NCBI GenBank assembly: GCA_017477205.1
Contig: JAFUXE010000020.1
Coordinates: 3,864 to 67,863, forward strand
Reading direction: 5' to 3'
From: Alloprevotella sp.
Lineage (GTDB): Bacteria; Bacteroidota; Bacteroidia; Bacteroidales; Bacteroidaceae
DNA: 64,000 nt
This document shows positions 1-9,145 of the stretch, one piece after another; positions within the stretch are counted from its first letter, which is position 1; each line of letters begins with the position of its first letter. The position numbers and the translations under genes are program-made. The notes below the pieces were generated by a model that saw nothing but the letters and a program-made list of their open reading frames with translations, did not search any database and was not told where the DNA came from.

Positions 1-348
1 ATCGAAGCCCCCGTCACGCTACGCCCCATGGAGCGCCGCCTCATACCCACCGGCATCTACATCGCCCTGCCGCAGGGCTACGAAGCGCAGGTGCGCCCCC
101 GATCGGGACTGGCTCTGAAGAGCGGCATCGGCGTCCTCAATACCCCGGGCACGATTGATGCCGACTATCGCGGCGAGGTAGGCGTCATCCTCGTGAACCT
201 CTCCGCCGAAGACTTCACCGTCAACGACGGCGACCGCATTGCGCAGATGGTCATCGCCCGCTACGAGCAAGCCACGTGGGAATGCGTGGAGGCACTGGAC
301 GAGACGGAGCGCGGTGCAGGCGGCTTCGGACACTCGGGAAAGAAATGA
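1..348 (+). CDS. dut: dUTP diphosphatase, C-terminal part (cut by window edge)
   Basis: Hydrolyses dUTP to dUMP and pyrophosphate, keeping uracil out of DNA and supplying dTMP synthesis. The visible 115 residues carry the conserved dUTPase blocks: RPRSGLALK (phosphate-binding motif 2), the [17 protein letters not shown] block (motif 3, with the catalytic Asp), [10 protein letters not shown] (motif 4), and the glycine-rich C-terminal tail [12 protein letters not shown] (motif 5), which closes over the substrate. The N-terminus lies outside the window. Trimeric cytosolic enzyme in the known family. It is followed after 13 bases by the TPR lipoprotein gene on the same strand, so they are probably co-transcribed. 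Confidence 0.95.
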   Translation: MEAPVTLRPMERRLIPTGIYIALPQGYEAQVRPRSGLALKSGIGVLNTPGTIDADYRGEVGVILVNLSAEDFTVNDGDRIAQMVIARYEQATWECVEALDETERGAGGFGHSGKK

Positions 349-361
349 CAGCAAACGCCAG

Positions 362-2146
362 ATGACGCACAGACACATCTACATACTCCTCGTCGTCCTC
401 GCGGGAATCCTCGCGGGCTGCGCCTCTGTGGACAGGAAAGAGCCTTCCGCCACACCCCTCAGTGCGGAAGAGCGACTGCGCTACCGCGAACTCTACACGG
501 CAGCCATCCTGGCACGCGAGGAGGGCGACTATCCCGGCGCATACCTCCTGCTTGACCGTGCGCTACGTATCTCTCCCGACGAAGCATCCGCCATCTACCT
601 GCTCTCGATTGTCATGGATGTCCTCACGGACACCATAGACCTTTCCGCAAAGGCAGACTCCCTGGTACGCCGCGCCGTTGCCCTCGCACCGGACAACTAC
701 GAATACAAGGAAGACCTCGCGCAACGCCTGGTCTCACAGGACAGCACGGAAGCTGCCATCCACCTCCTTGAGGAACTGGCTGAAAGGCGGAAAAACGACG
801 AGCAGAAGATTGCCATGCTCGTGAGCCTCTACTTCCACACGAACCGCTACGACAAAGCCCTCCTCGCACTGGACCGACTGGAGCCCTTCGCCGACGAACC
901 GGAGGTCATTGCCGGCGGACGCATAGTGGCACACACAGGCATGGGCGACACTCTGCAAGCCATGCGCGTCATCAGGGACTACATACACGCGCAGACCGAC
1001 ACGCTGACGGCAAAGGTGTGGGCAGGACTGCGCTACCTGGAACTCGGACGCAAGGAACTGGCGCTGCAAGAGTGGCGCGAGGTGGAGGCCATAGACCCCG
1101 ACCTGCCGCAACTGCAAATGGCACAATACAAGTACTACGGCGACAACAATGACACCGAGGCCTTCCACAACGTCCTGCGACGCGGCATCCTCAATCCGCG
1201 CCTGAACGAAAGGCAGCGCGAAGCCTTCCTACGCGTATGCTCGCTGTCCCTGCTCCTCGGCGACTCGGGGGACGGCGACGGCAGCGGTTCGGAAAAGCAG
1301 TGGGCACAAAGCGTGCTGAAGGAGGCCTACAACCGCCTGGACTGCGACCTGAGCATAGCGCGCCACTATGCGGCAGCACTGCAAGAGCAGGGAGCCGACT
1401 TCGACACGCTCGAACCCGTATGGAGCAGGATCATAAGCCTCTGCCCAAACGACAGCCAGGCACGCATACAACTCATCATGGGCTATCGCGAACGCGGCGA
1501 CATGGATGCCTACTTCGAAATGTGTCGCGAGGCGCAGGAGATTATTCCCGATGAACTCATCTTCTACTATGTGGAAGGCGTGCAACGCTATCAGCAGGGC
1601 GATGCCGCGGCGGCACTTGACGTCCTCCAGCGCGGAGTGACAGCCACGTCCGACAGCTTTGCCTATACCAATCTCACGTCCGACGCCTACGGCATGATGG
1701 GCGACATCCTGCATGAGCTGAAGCGCAACGACGAAGCCTTTGCGGCCTACGAGAGCGCACTGTACTGCAATCCCCAGAACCTCCTGTGCATGAACAACTA
1801 CGCCTACTTCCTCTCCCTTGAGGACCGCAACATGGAACGCGCCGAGGAGCTGGCGAAGGCAGCCGTGGACGCAGAACCCCGGAACACGACCTACCTGGAC
1901 ACCTACGCCTGGGTGCTCTATGTCATGGGCAAGACACAGCAGGCACACATATATATAGAAATGGCTCTGAAGTACATGCCGGCGGACGACCCCGACGCCA
2001 CCGTCTATGACCATGCCGGCGACATCGCCCACGCCCTGCATGAAGAGGACGACGCGCGCAGCTTCTGGAAAAGCGCACTGGAACACTCCTCCGATGCCGA
2101 GCTGACAAAGAAAATACAAAAGAAGATTCAAAAGGAACTGAAATGA
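362..2146 (+). CDS. TPR-repeat lipoprotein
   Basis: Predicted 594-residue lipoprotein. The start is placed at the ATG that opens MTHRHIYILL, because it begins a hydrophobic signal segment ending in a lipobox (LAGC, Cys20). Most of the rest looks like helical tetratricopeptide repeats, clearest near the C-terminus (GDILHELKRNDEAFAAYESALYCNP and the helices after it, ending in GDIAHALHEEDDARSFWKSAL). TPR proteins scaffold protein complexes; the partner is not evident here. The stop codon overlaps the ATG of the next gene (ATGA), which indicates translational coupling with the DUF4292 lipoprotein. The order dut, TPR, DUF4292, EnvC recurs in Bacteroidetes and suggests a role at the cell envelope, which is an inference. 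Confidence 0.85.
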   Translation: MTHRHIYILLVVLAGILAGCASVDRKEPSATPLSAEERLRYRELYTAAILAREEGDYPGAYLLLDRALRISPDEASAIYLLSIVMDVLTDTIDLSAKADSLVRRAVALAPDNYEYKEDLAQRLVSQDSTEAAIHLLEELAERRKNDEQKIAMLVSLYFHTNRYDKALLALDRLEPFADEPEVIAGGRIVAHTGMGDTLQAMRVIRDYIHAQTDTLTAKVWAGLRYLELGRKELALQEWREVEAIDPDLPQLQMAQYKYYGDNNDTEAFHNVLRRGILNPRLNERQREAFLRVCSLSLLLGDSGDGDGSGSEKQWAQSVLKEAYNRLDCDLSIARHYAAALQEQGADFDTLEPVWSRIISLCPNDSQARIQLIMGYRERGDMDAYFEMCREAQEIIPDELIFYYVEGVQRYQQGDAAAALDVLQRGVTATSDSFAYTNLTSDAYGMMGDILHELKRNDEAFAAYESALYCNPQNLLCMNNYAYFLSLEDRNMERAEELAKAAVDAEPRNTTYLDTYAWVLYVMGKTQQAHIYIEMALKYMPADDPDATVYDHAGDIAHALHEEDDARSFWKSALEHSSDAELTKKIQKKIQKELK

Positions 2147-3003
2147 CACACACCTATAGACTCCGCGCCCTTCTCCTCGCGCTCTCTGCGCTGATACTCT
2201 GCGCCTGCCGTACGCAAAGCCACACGGGCACCTCTTCCGGCAGTCCCGCCGCCGGCACCGAGGAGCTGAGTGCGAACTTTGCAAAAGGCATCTGGAACAA
2301 GCGCGTCGAGACAAAAAGCCTCACGGCCTCCCTCTCCGTCAGCCTCAACATCGGCGGACGCGAGGTGAACTGCGACGGCAAACTCCGCATGAAGCGCGAC
2401 GACGTCCTGCAACTCTCCCTCTCCCTGCCCCTCATCGGCACCGAGGTGGGACGCCTTGAATGCACACCCGACGAGGTGCTCCTCATCGACCGCATCAACC
2501 GCCAATACATGCGTGCCGCCTACAAGGACGTGGACTTCCTGGCGCAGGCAGGACTGGACTTCTACGCCCTGCAAGCCATCTTCTGGAACGAGCTCTTCAT
2601 CCCCGGCAAGGCATCTCCCCGCGATGACTTCGCACGCTTCCGCCTTTCCAAAAGCGGCGACCATGCCCTGCTCTCCCTAACGGACATGCCGCGCCTGGAA
2701 TACGACTTCCTGACGCGCAACGACAACGACAAGATATCCCGCCTCAACGTCCGCAGCCACAACGTTGCGGATGCGCACGAGTTCGTCTGCGTCTATGAAA
2801 ACTTCGCAAAAGCCCCCGGCGGTGGACTGTTCCCCACGAAGATGCGCCTCAGCTTCAACGGGACGGGGCGTACGATGCAGCTTGGCCTTGACCTCTCGCG
2901 CCTGAGCGCGGACAGCAAATGGGACACGCGCACGACGCTCTCCGCAAAATACCGCCAGCGCAAGCCCGAAGAACTGCTCCGACAGTTGGGAAGCATCCTG
3001 TAA
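2143..3003 (+). CDS. DUF4292 family lipoprotein
   Basis: 286-residue protein with a lipoprotein signal peptide (LILCAC, Cys at about residue 23). The body fits the Bacteroidetes DUF4292 family: an LTASLSVSLNIGG strand, GKLRMKRDDVLQLSLSLPLIGTEVGRL and LLIDRINRQYM. The predicted fold is a mostly beta LolA/LppX-like barrel, so an envelope lipid- or lipoprotein-binding role is possible but unproven. It overlaps the TPR gene by 4 bases and lies just upstream of the EnvC-like gene, so the three probably form one transcript. Confidence 0.75.
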   Translation: MTHTYRLRALLLALSALILCACRTQSHTGTSSGSPAAGTEELSANFAKGIWNKRVETKSLTASLSVSLNIGGREVNCDGKLRMKRDDVLQLSLSLPLIGTEVGRLECTPDEVLLIDRINRQYMRAAYKDVDFLAQAGLDFYALQAIFWNELFIPGKASPRDDFARFRLSKSGDHALLSLTDMPRLEYDFLTRNDNDKISRLNVRSHNVADAHEFVCVYENFAKAPGGGLFPTKMRLSFNGTGRTMQLGLDLSRLSADSKWDTRTTLSAKYRQRKPEELLRQLGSIL

Positions 3004-3046
3004 AGGAATGTCCCAAGAATCAGCCAACCTACCATCTCACCCCATT

Positions 3047-4453
3047 ATGTCAGCCAGACAACGCTTCCTCATATCCCTCGGCACAGTCCTTATGCTGCTG
3101 TGCAGCATCCCCGCAACGGCTCAGCGCGGACAGATAGCCAAACTGCGCCAGCAAAGCGCAGCCCTTGAAAAACAGTTGCAGGAAACCGAGCGTCTCGTCC
3201 GCACGAACCGCCGCGACGTGGCCTCGCAAGTCAACAACCTGAACATTCTGAACGAGCAAATCAGCCAGCAGCAACGCCACATCCGCAACATCGAGGCCGA
3301 ACGGGACACGCTGGAAGCTTCGCTGCGAACCTTGAACGCGCAACTGACCGAACTTGAAGCGGACCTCGCCGACTGCCAGCGCCGCCACCAGCGCGCTGTC
3401 ATGTACATGCACCGCAACCGCAGCCTCACCTCCGTGCTCAGCTTCCTCCTCACGGCCAAGGACTATCGACAGATGTCGCGCCGCATGCGCTACCTGACGG
3501 AATATAGCCGCTTCCAGCGCGTACAGGCCGCAGCCATACAGGAGAAGGAGGCTGCCGTGCGCGCAAAGCGTGCCGAGGTGGCTGCCGTAACGGCAGAGAA
3601 GCAGGAGGTGCTTGCCGAATCCCGGCAACAGCACGAACAACTGCGCGGACGCGAGGCACGCCAGCAACAGCTCGTGGCCCAGCTGAACAAGCGCCAGAAA
3701 GAACTGGAGCGCACTGCCGCCGCACAACGCCAGCAACGCAACAGCCTCAACGGGCGCATTGAACAGCTCGTGCGTCAGGAAGCAGAGGCAGAAGCACGGC
3801 GACAGGCGGAGGCTGCGCGACGCGCCAAGGCAGAGGCCGCGGCAGCCGAGAAGCGCAGACAGGCAGAGGCAGCACGCCTCAAGCGCGAGAAGGAAGCCGC
3901 CGCACGATCGCAGACAGCGAGCAACAAGGGAAGTGGTAAGAACAATAAGAAGGATGCCAAGAAGGAGGCGAAGAAAGAAAAGAACCGGAAGAACGAAACG
4001 GCCGCAGCATCGCGCCCGGCCGCAGCAAAAAACACGCCTCCTCCCACGCACAACTCGGGGGGAGGAGGCCTGCACGGCGGACTTCCCATGCCCATCACGG
4101 GCACATACGCCATCACGACGCACTTCGGCAACTACTCCACTGGCGGCGTAACGCTCAGCAACAAGGGCATCGACATCACCGGACAGAGCGGAGCACAGGC
4201 GCGTGCCGTTGCCGACGGTGAAGTCTCCTACATCTTCTCCATGAATGGTTTCCAGAACGTCATCGTCCGCCACGGCAGCTACATGACCGTCTATTGCAAC
4301 CTCTCCAGCGTCAGTGTCCGTAAAGGCCAGCGCGTCAGTGCCCGCCAGACGCTCGGTGCCGTGGGGCGCGACGGCAGCGGAAACTGCACGCTCCACTTCC
4401 AGATATGGCGCGACCGCAACATCCTCAATCCCGAATCATGGCTCGCACGCTAA
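3047..4453 (+). CDS. EnvC-like murein hydrolase activator (degenerate M23/LytM domain)
   Basis: The start is placed at the ATG opening MSARQRFLIS, which gives a signal peptide ending at ATAQ. An in-frame ATG 39 bases upstream (3008) would add 13 polar residues in front of it. After the signal come two coiled-coil segments rich in Gln, Arg, Ala and Lys (about residues 25-320), a Pro/Ala linker, and a C-terminal LytM domain (about 345-468). The zinc ligands of active M23 peptidases are mostly replaced: NKGIDI stands where HxGxD is expected, and TLHFQIW has only the second His of HxH. The domain is therefore probably not a peptidase; by analogy with EnvC it would activate an amidase during cell separation. 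Length is 468 residues. Confidence 0.85.
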   Translation: MSARQRFLISLGTVLMLLCSIPATAQRGQIAKLRQQSAALEKQLQETERLVRTNRRDVASQVNNLNILNEQISQQQRHIRNIEAERDTLEASLRTLNAQLTELEADLADCQRRHQRAVMYMHRNRSLTSVLSFLLTAKDYRQMSRRMRYLTEYSRFQRVQAAAIQEKEAAVRAKRAEVAAVTAEKQEVLAESRQQHEQLRGREARQQQLVAQLNKRQKELERTAAAQRQQRNSLNGRIEQLVRQEAEAEARRQAEAARRAKAEAAAAEKRRQAEAARLKREKEAAARSQTASNKGSGKNNKKDAKKEAKKEKNRKNETAAASRPAAAKNTPPPTHNSGGGGLHGGLPMPITGTYAITTHFGNYSTGGVTLSNKGIDITGQSGAQARAVADGEVSYIFSMNGFQNVIVRHGSYMTVYCNLSSVSVRKGQRVSARQTLGAVGRDGSGNCTLHFQIWRDRNILNPESWLAR

Positions 4454-4486
4454 GAATCGTGGTGTAGCCCATATATACAGACAACA

Positions 4487-5353
4487 ATGAGCAGATATTA
4501 CTTCACCGACGCAAACTTCAATGCCCAAGGACCCCTTGAGGCAGCGGAGCTTCACCAACATGGAGTAACGAAGGACACTCTGGTATGGCAAGAAGGCATG
4601 GACGACTGGATGCCAGCAGAGAAAATCCCTGAACTCCGAAACATAATAGAGCGTGATGAACAAACTGACACACATACCTCTATACCCATAGCTACTCCGT
4701 TAGAAGAGATTCAGAAGAGTGCCTCAGAAACGGTTACAGCCACTATACCCCCACCTATACCACGTCTTCATGAGGATATGCCACTCGCGACAGGAAACAC
4801 GTCGGACACATCTCATTCGGAGGGCTGCCCCACGCAGCCCGAAAGCCCCAGGCAATCAAGCAACTCGCTCCTGTGGGTCTTGGTAGGTGTTCTTGGAACA
4901 TTACTTATTGTGGGGGGCATCGTGGTCGTTTACATAATAGCCCAAAGCCCGTATCAAGAATATGCCACACAAAACGAGCCTATTGCAGACACAATAGCAA
5001 CAGATTCCGAGGATCTTGATATAACAGAAGACAATCAGGCTTCCATGACTCCGTATGGTGCCAAATCCCTAAACGGCTCCATACAAAGCTACGGTGTTCA
5101 CCTAGATTTACATATTGCGAACGACGGTACTGTGAGCGGTTCCAGCTACTACACCAAATACGGGGATTCAAACCGAATCCGTTTGAGTGGGAATTATTGG
5201 CCGAATGGACACATGGAATTGGACGAATGGTCTGCAGACGGTTCGTATTCGACTGGGGCATACTCCGGGAACTTTGATGGAAGGAATTATTCCGGTCAAT
5301 TCTACAACACAGAACTCGAAAAGACAATGCATTTTTCCCTAACCGCAGAATGA
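4487..5353 (+). CDS. GYF_2-domain membrane protein of unknown function
   Basis: 288 residues. Residues 1-50 match the GYF_2 domain (YYFTDANFNAQGPLEAAEL followed by LVWQEGMDDWMPAEKIPEL), a small module that in bacteria often sits at the cytosolic end of membrane proteins and is thought to bind proline-rich peptides. A low-complexity Pro/Thr/Ser linker follows, then one transmembrane helix (about residues 126-152, SLLWVLVGVLGTLLIVGGIV). The remaining extracytoplasmic part is rich in Gly, Ser, Tyr and Asn and looks beta-rich. Base composition is visibly more A+T-rich than in the flanking genes, and the next gene shares this, which suggests joint acquisition. No specific function can be given. 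Confidence 0.7.
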   Translation: MSRYYFTDANFNAQGPLEAAELHQHGVTKDTLVWQEGMDDWMPAEKIPELRNIIERDEQTDTHTSIPIATPLEEIQKSASETVTATIPPPIPRLHEDMPLATGNTSDTSHSEGCPTQPESPRQSSNSLLWVLVGVLGTLLIVGGIVVVYIIAQSPYQEYATQNEPIADTIATDSEDLDITEDNQASMTPYGAKSLNGSIQSYGVHLDLHIANDGTVSGSSYYTKYGDSNRIRLSGNYWPNGHMELDEWSADGSYSTGAYSGNFDGRNYSGQFYNTELEKTMHFSLTAE

Positions 5354-5372
5354 ATTGAAAAAGAAGCGCCAC

Positions 5373-6023
5373 ATGAGACTTATTCTTTGCGCCAGCACAG
5401 GTATCCTTCTGTCCGCTGGATTATGTTTCTTTGAACGTAACGTCGAAAAGACTTCAGCCAAATACCCTGTAGAAAACATTCTTCCTGAAACGCCCAAGAC
5501 AGGCTACAAAGAGATTTACCACCCCACGCCAAACTTTGATTCCGAAAAAGTGAACGACGTACAGGGTATCATCCTACACCATACGGCAGAGCCTACTATA
5601 GAACGCTCGTTAGCTGTTCTCACCTCGTCGCAGAAGAAAGTAGGAACACACGTCGTAATAGACACGGACGGCACGCGCTACATCATGGCGGAACCAAGGA
5701 AAGTCGTGTTTCACGCAGGAAAGTCCATCTTAGGCGGTCGCGAGGCCTGCAACGAGTTTACAATAGGCATCGAGCTACAAGGAAACACTCTCGAAAGCCC
5801 TCTGACGCAAGACCAGATAGACAGTGCCATCGAATATATGCTTCCGCTCATCCGTGAATATAACATTCCTGTTTCAAACATCGTAACCCACGAAATGATC
5901 CGCCAAGCCTACAAGCGGAAATACCCGAATACAAAGTGTTACGACAAGGTGGACATTACGCAAAAAGAGTATAGGCGTTTCATGAAACGCCTATACGAAG
6001 TGCTGGAAACCCAACCGAAATAA
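5373..6023 (+). CDS. N-acetylmuramoyl-L-alanine amidase (Amidase_2/PGRP type), membrane-anchored or secreted
   Basis: 216 residues from the ATG at 5373. A TTG six codons upstream (5355) is a possible alternative start. A hydrophobic N-terminal segment (LILCASTGILLSAGLCFF) should export or anchor it. The catalytic domain shows Amidase_2 features: the zinc-binding IILHHTAEP segment, GTHVVIDTDGTRYIMAEP, the FHAGKS motif, FTIGIELQGN, the second zinc His in IVTHEMI, and a late KCYDKVDI segment. It should cleave the bond between N-acetylmuramic acid and L-alanine in peptidoglycan. It starts 19 bases after the GYF_2 gene, shares its lower G+C, and ends 12 bases from the oppositely oriented lyase gene. 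Confidence 0.85.
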   Translation: MRLILCASTGILLSAGLCFFERNVEKTSAKYPVENILPETPKTGYKEIYHPTPNFDSEKVNDVQGIILHHTAEPTIERSLAVLTSSQKKVGTHVVIDTDGTRYIMAEPRKVVFHAGKSILGGREACNEFTIGIELQGNTLESPLTQDQIDSAIEYMLPLIREYNIPVSNIVTHEMIRQAYKRKYPNTKCYDKVDITQKEYRRFMKRLYEVLETQPK

Positions 6024-6035
6024 TCCTTCTGACTT

Positions 6036-7184
6036 TCAGGAACAATCTGCTATGCGCCGCAGGGCTTCCTCAAGGTGGGCACGCGGACAGGCCAGGTTCA
6101 GGCGGATGTAGTCGCGGCCTGCCTCGCCGTACATGCTACCGGCGTTGACGGCGACGCGAGCTTCGCGCAGAAGCCTCTCTGCATAGGTCTTGCCGTCCAT
6201 GCCGGTACGGCGGATGTCCAACCATGCAAGGTAGGTGCCTTCAAGAGGCAGCACGCGCCAGGCGGGAAGATGCGAGGCAGCAAAATCGCAGAGGAAGCGG
6301 TAGTTTCCGTATAAATAAGCAAGAAGTTCCTTAAGCCATGATTCGCCTTCATTGTAGGCAGCAATGAGGGCTTCAACGCCGAGAGGATTGACATCGCAAA
6401 CCTCGTTGTCGTTGATGGCGCGGTCGATGCGGCGGCGCAAATCGGCATCCTCACATACGATGTTAGCTATCTGCAGACCGGCAATGTTGAAGTTCTTGCT
6501 GGGAGAGTTGAAGGTAACGATACGGCTGCGCACAGGCGTGTCCAAAGATGCGATAGGAGTGAAGCGTGCACCAGGGAAAACTAGTTCACAATGGATTTCG
6601 TCGGAGATCAGGTGTACGCGGTGCTTGTCGCAAAGCGCTGCCACGCGTTGCAGTTCGTCCTCACGCCAGACGCGGCCGCCAGGATTGTGGGGGTTGCAGA
6701 AGAGCAGTACCGTGCAGTCCTCCATGGCGAGGGCGTCTTCGAGGGCAGCAAAGTCTATGCGCTGGGCATCGTCAAGAAGCGGCACTTCAAGAGCCTGCAG
6801 GCCGTTATTGCGGATGGAGGAGAAAAAGCAGTTGTAAACAGGCGTAAGTATGGCCACCTTTTCTCCAGGCTTCGCCAAGGCTTTCAGGGTTGCAGAAACA
6901 GCAGGTACGACACCGGAGGTGTACTGAATCCATTCGCGCTGTATCTCCCAGCCATGACGGCGGCGGAACCATCCGATGACGGCGTCATAGTAGCGGTCAT
7001 CTACGTAGGTATAGCCGAACACGCCGTGTTCCACGCGGCGGCGCAGGGCATCCAGAATGCAGGGGGCGGCACGGAAGTCCATGTCCGCCACCCAGAGAGG
7101 TAGCACGTCGTCGGAAGGCATCTCGTCCCATTTCACAGAACCGGTGCCACGACGCGTGATGAGTTCATCGAAGTTATAGTTCAT
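6036..7184 (-). CDS. PatB/MalY-type pyridoxal-phosphate C-S lyase (cystathionine beta-lyase-like)
   Basis: 382 residues, the normal length for this fold-type I PLP family. The N-terminus (FDELITRRGTGSVKWD, then LPLWVADMDF) is the PatB/MalY signature. Other marks are CNPHNPGGRVW, SDEIHCELVF, and the Schiff-base lysine in SPSKNFNIAGL (Lys230). Expected chemistry is beta-elimination from cystathionine or cysteine conjugates to pyruvate, ammonia and a thiol; some relatives act as aminotransferases. It lies 62 bases downstream of tyrA on the same strand as the last gene of the aromatic operon. That position leaves room for an aminotransferase role, but the sequence family points to C-S lysis. Confidence 0.88.
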   Translation of the reverse strand: MNYNFDELITRRGTGSVKWDEMPSDDVLPLWVADMDFRAAPCILDALRRRVEHGVFGYTYVDDRYYDAVIGWFRRRHGWEIQREWIQYTSGVVPAVSATLKALAKPGEKVAILTPVYNCFFSSIRNNGLQALEVPLLDDAQRIDFAALEDALAMEDCTVLLFCNPHNPGGRVWREDELQRVAALCDKHRVHLISDEIHCELVFPGARFTPIASLDTPVRSRIVTFNSPSKNFNIAGLQIANIVCEDADLRRRIDRAINDNEVCDVNPLGVEALIAAYNEGESWLKELLAYLYGNYRFLCDFAASHLPAWRVLPLEGTYLAWLDIRRTGMDGKTYAERLLREARVAVNAGSMYGEAGRDYIRLNLACPRAHLEEALRRIADCS

Positions 7185-7246
7185 AGGAAAAGTTGTTAAG
7201 GGTGATTAGGGGAGTTAGGGGCAACGCCGCTTGTTTTTCTTTTAAC

Positions 7247-8020
7247 TTACCCGATGTTCCCTCTTATTCGGCGGAGGAAGGCATCCAGGGCAGCGGCGTC
7301 CTTACGGTCGATGATATCCAGAAGCGTCTTCAGTTCTTCACGGATACGAGCCACCTGACCACCCGTACGGGGGTTGAAAAGTATCTCGCGCAACAATGCA
7401 TCGTCCTCGCCCAGCACGCCGCGTGCTATCTGCATATGGCGCTTGAAGGTGGTGCCGGGCGCGTCCTGGTGCTTCATGACGGCGGCGAAGACAAAAGTGG
7501 AGACAAAGGGAATGGAGAGGCTGTAGGCCACCGTTTCGTCGTGTTCCTCAAAGGAATACTCGCAGATGTGGAGGCCAAGCCGACTGTAGAGGTCTCGGAA
7601 AAAGAGGCGTCCCATGTAGTCGCCTTCGCTGATGATAATGGCATTCTCCTCTGTCAGCTTGCCAAGGTTGGCGAAGGTGGGACCGAACATGGGGTGCGTG
7701 GAGACAAAGCGGCGTCCGCAAGCCTCATAGAACTCACGGAGTCCCGTCTTGACGCTGGCAATGTCGGCAAGGATGCAGTCTTCAGGGAGGTGGGGGAGAA
7801 AATCCACGAACGTGTCAACCGTATGCTGCAAGGTGACGGCGTTGAGGGCCATCTCGGGAGCAAAGGTGTCAACCTCGCTGAATGAGGTGAAGCGCTGCGT
7901 GTTGTACATGAAGCGCAGGCGGCGCGGGTCTATGTCATAGACGGCCACTTCGTGGTCGAAGCTGAGGAGGTCGGCAAAGAAGCTTCCCATCTTGCCGGCA
8001 CCAATGATGAGGATTCTCAT
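7247..8020 (-). CDS. tyrA: Prephenate dehydrogenase
   Basis: 257 residues. It starts directly with a Rossmann dinucleotide-binding motif, MRILIIGAGKMGSFFADLL, followed by an acidic VYDIDPRR that suggests NAD rather than NADP. Further TyrA features are LADIASVKTGL and the catalytic-region segment STHPMFGPTF (His of HPMFG). It converts prephenate to 4-hydroxyphenylpyruvate in tyrosine synthesis. It lacks an ACT domain and is shorter than bifunctional TyrA forms. It follows the DAHP synthase/chorismate mutase gene by 23 bases in an operon that starts at the leader peptide near 11355. Confidence 0.92.
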   Translation of the reverse strand: MRILIIGAGKMGSFFADLLSFDHEVAVYDIDPRRLRFMYNTQRFTSFSEVDTFAPEMALNAVTLQHTVDTFVDFLPHLPEDCILADIASVKTGLREFYEACGRRFVSTHPMFGPTFANLGKLTEENAIIISEGDYMGRLFFRDLYSRLGLHICEYSFEEHDETVAYSLSIPFVSTFVFAAVMKHQDAPGTTFKRHMQIARGVLGEDDALLREILFNPRTGGQVARIREELKTLLDIIDRKDAAALDAFLRRIRGNIG

Positions 8021-8043
8021 GTTTTCAGTTCTTTCTTACCGTA

Positions 8044-9117
8044 TCAGTCCTTGTTCATTATCTCTACCTGCTGGCGGACACTCTCTTCGTGGATGGCCTC
8101 GAAGATGCTCTTCACGAAATCGTTCGACATGCCGCGCAACACGCCCTGCGCACCGCGTTTGGAAAGAATCTCACCATAGCGCCGTGTCTGCACGATGGTC
8201 ATGTTGTGCTCCTTCTTGTAGGCACCGATTTCGCGACTGATGCGCATGCGGTTTGCCAACTGTTCGAGCAGGGCGTTGTCCACATTGTCTATCTGCTTAC
8301 GGAGACTTTCGAGAGTTTCCGTGGTCTGTGCAGAAGTGCGGATGACAAGCTTGTCGAGGATGAAGTCCAGAACATCCGGCGTCACCTGCTGCTTGGCGTC
8401 GCTCCATGCGCAGTCAGGGTTGCAGTGGGACTCTATCATGAGACCATCGAAGCCCAGGTCCATCGCCTGCTGCGACAGGGGAGCGATGAGCTCGCGGCGT
8501 CCGCCCATGTGGGAGGGGTCGCAGAAGATTGGCAGGTCGTGGATGCGGCGACGCAGTTCGATAGGAACGTGCCACATGGGAAGGTTGCGGTAAAGGCGCT
8601 TCTCGTAGGTGGAGAAGCCTCGGTGGATGACACCCATGCGCGTGATGCCGGCCTGGTTGATGCGTTCAAGACCGCCTATCCAGAGTTCCAAGTCCGGATT
8701 CACAGGGTTTTTGCAGAGGACAGGCTTATCCACACCGCGCAGGGCGTCGGCTACCTCCTGTACGGCAAAGGGGTTAGCCATCGTGCGAGCACCTATCCAC
8801 AGGATATCGACATCGGCTTCAAGGGCTGCTGCCACATGATGTGCCGTAGCCACTTCCGTAGCCGTCAGCATGCCGAGCTCGTTGTGTACGCGTTGCAGCC
8901 AGGGGAGGCCTTTCTCGCCAATGCCCTCAAAGCCGCCAGGCTTCGTGCGGGGTTTCCAGATGCCAGCGCGGAAGATGCGTACGCCGTAGGATGCCAGTTG
9001 GCGGGCGGTGTCCATCACTTGTTCCTCCGTCTCGGCGGAGCAGGGACCGGCAATGACGACAGGGCGTTGCTCTTCGTCAATCCCGGGAAGGGCGAGGGGT
9101 TGAAGTTTCAGTTCCAT
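8044..9117 (-). CDS. Bifunctional 3-deoxy-7-phosphoheptulonate synthase / chorismate mutase
   Basis: 357 residues with two catalytic domains. Residues 1 to about 260 are a type I-beta DAHP synthase: VVIAGPCSAE, FRAGIWKPRTKPGGF, DILWIGARTM, VLCKNPVNPD and FCDPSHMGG. Residues about 268-355 form an AroQ-type chorismate mutase: LESLRKQIDNVDNALLEQLANR, then ISREIGAYKKEHN. The first domain starts the shikimate pathway from phosphoenolpyruvate and erythrose 4-phosphate; the second turns chorismate into prephenate, feeding pheA and tyrA in the same operon. This domain order (synthase first, mutase last) is the Bacteroidetes AroG-PheB type. It lies 28 bases downstream of the aminotransferase gene. Confidence 0.93.
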   Translation of the reverse strand: MELKLQPLALPGIDEEQRPVVIAGPCSAETEEQVMDTARQLASYGVRIFRAGIWKPRTKPGGFEGIGEKGLPWLQRVHNELGMLTATEVATAHHVAAALEADVDILWIGARTMANPFAVQEVADALRGVDKPVLCKNPVNPDLELWIGGLERINQAGITRMGVIHRGFSTYEKRLYRNLPMWHVPIELRRRIHDLPIFCDPSHMGGRRELIAPLSQQAMDLGFDGLMIESHCNPDCAWSDAKQQVTPDVLDFILDKLVIRTSAQTTETLESLRKQIDNVDNALLEQLANRMRISREIGAYKKEHNMTIVQTRRYGEILSKRGAQGVLRGMSNDFVKSIFEAIHEESVRQQVEIMNKD

Positions 9118-9145
9118 CTATCTATTTTGCTTTTTTGATTATTTA

